A stretch of 64,000 nt of DNA from Adiantum capillus-veneris (taxonomy: Eukaryota; Streptophyta; Polypodiopsida; Polypodiales; Pteridaceae), in contig CM043942.1 in NCBI GenBank assembly GCA_014529385.2, positions 58,157,340 through 58,221,339 on the forward strand. Direction: 5' to 3'. Position 1 is the first letter of the stretch; every line of letters starts with the position of its first letter. Under the pieces are notes generated by a model. The model was not told where the DNA came from, searched no databases, and saw only the letters and a program-made list of their open reading frames with translations. Both the position numbers and the translations under genes were made by a program. Below, in pieces: positions 9,651 through 64,000 of the stretch.

Positions 9651-10054
9651 CTTCTTCTCGTCTTGAATCCTATTTATCATTTAGCCTCTGTTTCTTCATC
9701 AAGTTAGCTTCTACTATTCTAAATTGAGATTATAATTGGTCAATTTTTCTTGATGCTGCGTATAGACATGCTTACTATCGTAAAAAAGCTTTGGCACTTA
9801 TACGCATACAGTATGGGTTACATAATGTATGGCTGATGTACATCGGATTAATGGCTGCATTGTTTCTTTTCTGAGATACTGTGTAGTTTTTTTAGAAACA
9901 GACTGTATTTTGTGAAAACAAACTGTATCCTTCAATCTTTGTTTTGTTGCTCCATACTTTTAACATATGGCATTGAAATAAACGATTCCATAGAACTTTA
10001 CAGATGTACGATATTAGATCTCTTTGACAACAGGTGCTTAGTCGCATTAGTTTC

Positions 10055-10226
10055 TTGACGAGTTATTAATGTTGAGATCTATGGAATTTATTAGCACTTA
10101 TTAATGAGTAAAGTTTTTATTTCTGTTTTGCATTACAGTGTTGACGAGTTATTAATGTTGAGATTTGTGGAATTTATTAGTGCTTGCTAATAAGTAAAAA
10201 TTTTATCTCTGTTTTGCATTACAGTG
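10055..10226 (+). repeat. 86 bp tandem duplication in intron sequence
   Basis: Units 10055-10140 and 10141-10226 share ttgacgagttattaatgttg and end in ttttgcattacag, which looks like a splice acceptor. The true exon begins 70 bp further on at 10296. The rest of 9651-10295 shows no coding sequence. Confidence 0.85.
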
Positions 10227-10295
10227 TTGCTGAGCATGAGCACTGAATGAATGGGAATTTGGATGACTTCTTACAAGTTTGATTGTTAATTTCAG

Positions 10296-59827
<49,532 letters not shown>

Positions 59828-60370
59828 GGCTTGTTTGGGTCTTTCTAATTTTTTTGCAGTGATTAGTTTGGACCTAACTTGGTACGAATGAGCAAGGAAT
59901 GTGTGGTCAAAAGGCCTTGCATGGTACAGTTAATTGCTGTGTATTTGCACCTGTGTGAAATGGTTAAGCTATGTAAGAATCTGACATCCAAGAGTCATCT
60001 ATGTACACTAGACTTCATTTTTACAAGCAAAAAGAAGGATGACAGGTTATACTCTAAATGGACATGTAAGACCATTGCAACTTTTCCATTGTGAAATGTG
60101 TACATTTTTTTACTGTTACTCATGTTTGAGAAATGTCGTTGCTTTAAAGCATATCATCACAGCTTTGTGTAAGTGTTAAACTGGTTAGATTGCTATTTAG
60201 ACCAGTAAATTTTGTCAAAAGATGCTCCTTCATAGTAGAAGCAACTTTGCACTCTGAAGAGAAAGGTTTTAATTCAACAACATGCAGTGTGAACTTACTC
60301 ACAAAATTTGTTTATTTTGTGCTTATTGTGAATACGATGAGGTTGAAAATGGAATTACCCCATTGAGTGT
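59828..60370 (+). other. 3' UTR and immediate flank of the RCA-like gene
   Basis: T-rich sequence after the stop (ctaatttttttgcag). No canonical AATAAA was found close by, so the poly(A) site cannot be placed. No other gene seen. Confidence 0.4.
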
Positions 60371-61052
60371 AGTTCACATGCTAAACTAGGAGGAGAAGGG
60401 CTATGTGCATGTTGATGCCATGCGGAATGTGGTCATGATGGAGGTCAATTGAATGCCATAAGGAAGACTTATGTTAGTAGCATTATTTCTCGTTGCAAAA
60501 TCCAAGTTCACATCATCTATTCTCTCATGGGTAGTTCATAGAAGTTTTGTTGAGCTTGAGGGAAGGTCTTAAAAGAGTGCAAGTTCATTATCTCTACAAA
60601 GGTGTAAATGATGACTAATTGTGGGATTGACCCAAGCTAACAAAATGATGGTGGAATGGCATGATAATGTACGCCCTTGATGATACATTTGGTCATTCCA
60701 CACGCATAGTTTGATCATTCTACATGTTGGTACAACACACATCAACTCCCCTACTTGAGTGGTGTTACTAAATAATGGGTCATCTCCTAGAGGTTTTTTG
60801 TGGCATTACAATTTTCATCTCTTAACTACTAGAGGTAGTGCTTAAATATTTCACCCCATGAATTCATAATGAGTATTGTTGACTTTGCTTATATTTGCAT
60901 TGGTATGGGGAATCAGCTGGAGAAAATTCAAAAAATGATGGTATTAGTTTGAGAAGGAAAGAGGAAGGGTTTACAACCCAAAGGAAAAGGGGAGGGGAGG
61001 CCATGTGCCTTACTTGCCTTTTTCATCTCGATGTATGCAGGGCATTGCAATC

Positions 61053-61118
<66 letters not shown>

Positions 61119-62579
61119 GTTTGCAAGGGCGTCTCTCTCTCTCTCTCTCAACTATTGACGCAGAGGTCTCTCTCTCTCTCTCTCTCTCCCAGTAGTATGT
61201 GATTATGTAATCTTACAAAAAACATTTGTATAGAGGAAGGGAATCGAAGTTGATGACAAATGACATGGCACTATTGTTTTTGGCTTGTGCTTCATGATTG
61301 ACCTTTTATGTCTTAAATATTTACAAGAAGCTTGGTTCATTTGTTCCACATGAATTGCTTTCCTTATGAGAAGTTCTATAGAATTGAGCACCGTTGTCCT
61401 TGTCTTCATAGGCAAAGGCTAAGGCTAAGGGGAAGGGGAAGTAGCAGCAGCTTGCATCTGATTTCGTTTATTTTATCTTCAATGAGAATAGAAACTTGGA
61501 ATGTACTCGTAGCAAGCAATTTGAAATGTGAAATTATGCATGCAAATACTGGATATCTTTACGTGCTATTGAGCATAAGAATCACAAGGAAGCTGGACGT
61601 TCTGTTTACACACTTGGGTTTAAATTATTCAATGTTGACACCTCGAGCATCAAACATTCAGACATCATGATGCTTGTACATGAGAAATATTAGCTTGTCT
61701 TGGTTATAGTTGGTTATAGCTAGGATGTGCACGGGAGGTTTCTAAGCAGGATGTGCATGGGAGGTTTCTAGTTACTCATATAATTTATGCTGGAGAACAT
61801 ATATGGTTGGTTGGTGTATGTTTTTCAATTTAGGGAGTCTATGGAGGTAATAAGTCGTGTCTCAGATTTGGCAGACCTAGCTTGCTAATGGATAATATTA
61901 ATGTGTGTCTACATACTAAGTATATATCTCATCATAGTCTTTTGGACATTACTAAACAAATATGTGGTCTTGGCTTCATTTTGGTGAGATACGTACACCT
62001 TTCATTCTACTCAATATTTAGAGACTTGGGGAGTAGACCGGATCATATGTGTGTTATGCATGAGGATTTCTTTTTGCCAAAAGTACTAGGTATCATTGTG
62101 CATCCACAATATGTTCCTTTTTACCACTTTCAATGAAAAATTGATTTACTCAGATAGCTAGTGCATATGTTCGCATGCTATTTGGGTAGGTTAATCTTGA
62201 GATTCAATTAGTCTTTTCTAGCACATCATCTTTTTAGTGGTTATATGCAATAGCCCTAGCACCAATTTTTGCTTCGTCTTCCCGTTGATAGGCATGCTCC
62301 CTATGAATCGTTATTGGCCAATGTGCATCAAACAACAAGACAATATGGAAGTTATTATGCAATTCTTAAATGGTAGAAACCACACTCATTATTGGTGGCT
62401 GCTCCACAAGATACTATTTGGATCTTTATATATTAGCATCTTATTGAATAGTTGAAGACTTTCGTCTCAAGTCATACCAATAGGCTAAACTTGCAAACCT
62501 ATCATATACTTTGCAAGATAACAATCGTCAAACACAAATTTTATCAAAATCTGCATGCTTCTTTTGCTAGGGAGAATGT
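60371..62579. other. 3' flank, no gene recognised
   Basis: Contains simple repeats: (CT)n 61053-61085, (CA)n 61088-61117, (CT)n 61131-61150 and 61167-61189. A short direct repeat aggatgtgcacgggaggtttcta occurs at about 61722 and 61748. No supported ORF. Confidence 0.5.
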
Positions 62580-63330
62580 GATGCAATTGATCCATGATGC
62601 TACATTACGTACAATTCCTCATACAAGTTACCATTCAAGAAAGTGGTTTTAATGTCTAATTGATGTACATCCCATCTAAAATAAGATGCCTATTGTGAAC
62701 AATAGTCATACACGACAAGTGAAAGCTAAAATTCCTTTATAATCATTGCCATTTTATTGAGCATAACCTTTTGCAACATGCTTTGCGTTGTAGCGATCAA
62801 TACTACCATCCGCCTTACATTCCAGATTATAAACCTACTTTGTACCAATGGCCCCATGCCAAGAGGCAAGTCACATAAAGATCAATTATTGTTCTTCACA
62901 TGTCATATTCATCTTGCATAGCAGCCATCCAATTTTTTGAACTTTGTGCTTTACAAATGTAAGAGTTTCCTCATCACATATTCTTAACACAACAAAAGCA
63001 TAACAATCTACTGCTCAAGAAGCATGATGAGAATCCTAATAAACATGATTAAACAAAGGTGCATCCAATTTATTATCACGCAAAGTATGCAATAGCCATT
63101 TTAGCATACCTCTAACTTCTTAATTTTCAGTCGTATGCTCATGAAGTGTATCATTTACATATGCATCAGAAATAAAATGATCTCTAACATCACTTGAAAT
63201 TTGTGTGGGATGATTATTTGCGTCATTTGGACTTACATTTATATTTCCACCATTGGAAAGAGACAAAAGTGTCATGGAGCATACAAATGTCTCTTTAGTA
63301 CATGGCAACAAGAATTAAACTATATCTTCC
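62580..63330 (-). pseudogene. Copia-2 reverse transcriptase (RVT_2) remnant
   Basis: Antisense 62830-62755 reads KADGSIDRYNAKHVAKGYAQ. Antisense 62696-62582 reads RWDVHQLDIKTTFLNGNLYE and ELYVM. These are hallmark blocks of copia RT (the usual form is D-K-AFLNG; here D-K-TFLNG). Stops and slips between them show decay. The antisense ORF 63311-63120 probably belongs to the integrase-RT spacer. Confidence 0.82.
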
Positions 63331-63426
63331 AAAAAAAAACATCTCGAGATGATATAACCTGTAACTCTTGTTTGTTAAGTATGGAGCCTGATTTACCCTT
63401 ATAATTTTTATTCTAGAACTCACATT

Positions 63427-63978
63427 TGTAAGGTCCCCATATGAAGAAAATCCATTGTACGTGAGAAAAATCACACGTTAAAAACCCCAAATTCATAACC
63501 GAAATATTCATTTTCACCCCAATATGTTGGCCGAACGGTGGTCAAAAAACGGCCGGTAGAAGTAGACATATGGCCGGTGGTTGATTTTTGGATGGACTCC
63601 TCTACAGATGGGTGCGTCTTCACATGGACGACTACCTCTTATGGGAGAGGGCAGGCCATAGAAACTTCTTTGCATCCATAAAAGAAGGCCTCTTTTACAC
63701 AAAAAAAATATAAGCGAGAAGAAGAAGAAGCAAGAAGTGCAAAGTAGAGAGAATATCAGACGACCATTAACGGCTTCTAAGCCCTTTGTAAACTACTTCA
63801 AGTTTGAAGTGTTAATCCATTGAGCGGTTTCTTTTTCGTGGACGTAGCCCACACTTGGGTAAACCACGTATATCTTGTGCTCTCTCTCTCCCTCTCTCTC
63901 TCTCTCTTTTGTATGTTTTATCTCTCTCCACTAAGTACACCACTCTAATCGCTACTTAGTAACTCATTAATCCTAACA
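63427..63978 (+). repeat. Copia-3 5' LTR at the window end
   Basis: Ends cctaaca at 63978, directly followed by a PBS. The left edge is proposed at tgtaaggtcccc (63427). A TATA-like aaaatataag lies at about 63703-63713 and a CT tract at 63877-63908. The second LTR and the interior lie outside the window. Confidence 0.6.
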
Positions 63979-63996
63979 ATTGGTATTAGAGCAAGG
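63979..63996 (+). other. Primer-binding site of Copia-3
   Basis: attggtattagagcaagg, an initiator tRNA-Met-type PBS, nearly the same as in Copia-1 (26958). Confidence 0.8.
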
Positions 63997-64000
63997 TTTA

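Noticed and set aside
4721-10295. Search for the missing N-terminal RCA-like exons (YIAPAFMDK-type segment)
   Set aside because: Nothing convincing was seen on the + strand before 10296; upstream exons are assumed to lie outside the window.

Overview
The window is nuclear DNA from a land plant. It holds one recognisable host gene, drowned in nested retrotransposons. The host gene is a Rubisco-activase-like AAA+ ATPase on the + strand, resembling the At1g73110-type paralogue as I recall it. Eight in-phase exons were found, from the Walker A exon at 10296 to the stop codon at 59827. Together they give 272 complete codons plus a stop with no frameshift. The N-terminal exons were not found and presumably lie upstream of the window. 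Introns as large as 33.5 kb, filled with transposons, suggest a large-genome plant such as a fern, lycophyte or gymnosperm; that is inference from gene structure only.

Layout. 1-5640: fragments of a non-L1 LINE (LINE-5), interrupted by a complete 4.5 kb LTR element (LTR1-A). 5640-9650: an antisense, decayed Ty3/gypsy chromovirus pol and LTR relics. 10296-10883: RCA-like exons a and b. 10884-19155: an 8.3 kb intron carrying a complete antisense L1-type LINE (LINE-1) with a 15 bp target duplication. 19156-19501: exons c and d. 19502-25318: a 5.8 kb intron with a LINE fragment interrupted by a gypsy derivative (LTR-F) in which gag is joined directly to a chromodomain. 25319-26237: exons e, f and g.

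26238-59695: the 33.5 kb last intron. It contains a copia gag relic, then an antisense gypsy derivative (LTR-D) split by LTR1-B, which is itself split by an inverted solo LTR. Next comes LINE-3, split by LINE-2, which is split by LTR1-C, which is split by another solo LTR. LINE-3 is also split by LINE-4. A 23 bp minisatellite and more LINE-5 follow. 59696-59827: last exon. 59828-64000: 3' flank with an antisense copia RT relic and the LTR plus primer-binding site of another copia element running off the end.

Most boundaries were fixed by matching target-site duplications, so the insertion order can be read directly. The most unusual items are: (1) a multicopy LTR family with no visible pol, whose single long ORF runs from an MVITRSG start through a coiled coil and a His/Asp-rich repeat to a possible chromodomain-like tail at the polypurine tract; (2) LTR-F, with an independent gag-to-chromodomain fusion; (3) a short box containing a poly(A) signal shared by otherwise different LTRs. 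No rRNA, tRNA, CRISPR or bacterial-type features were seen.
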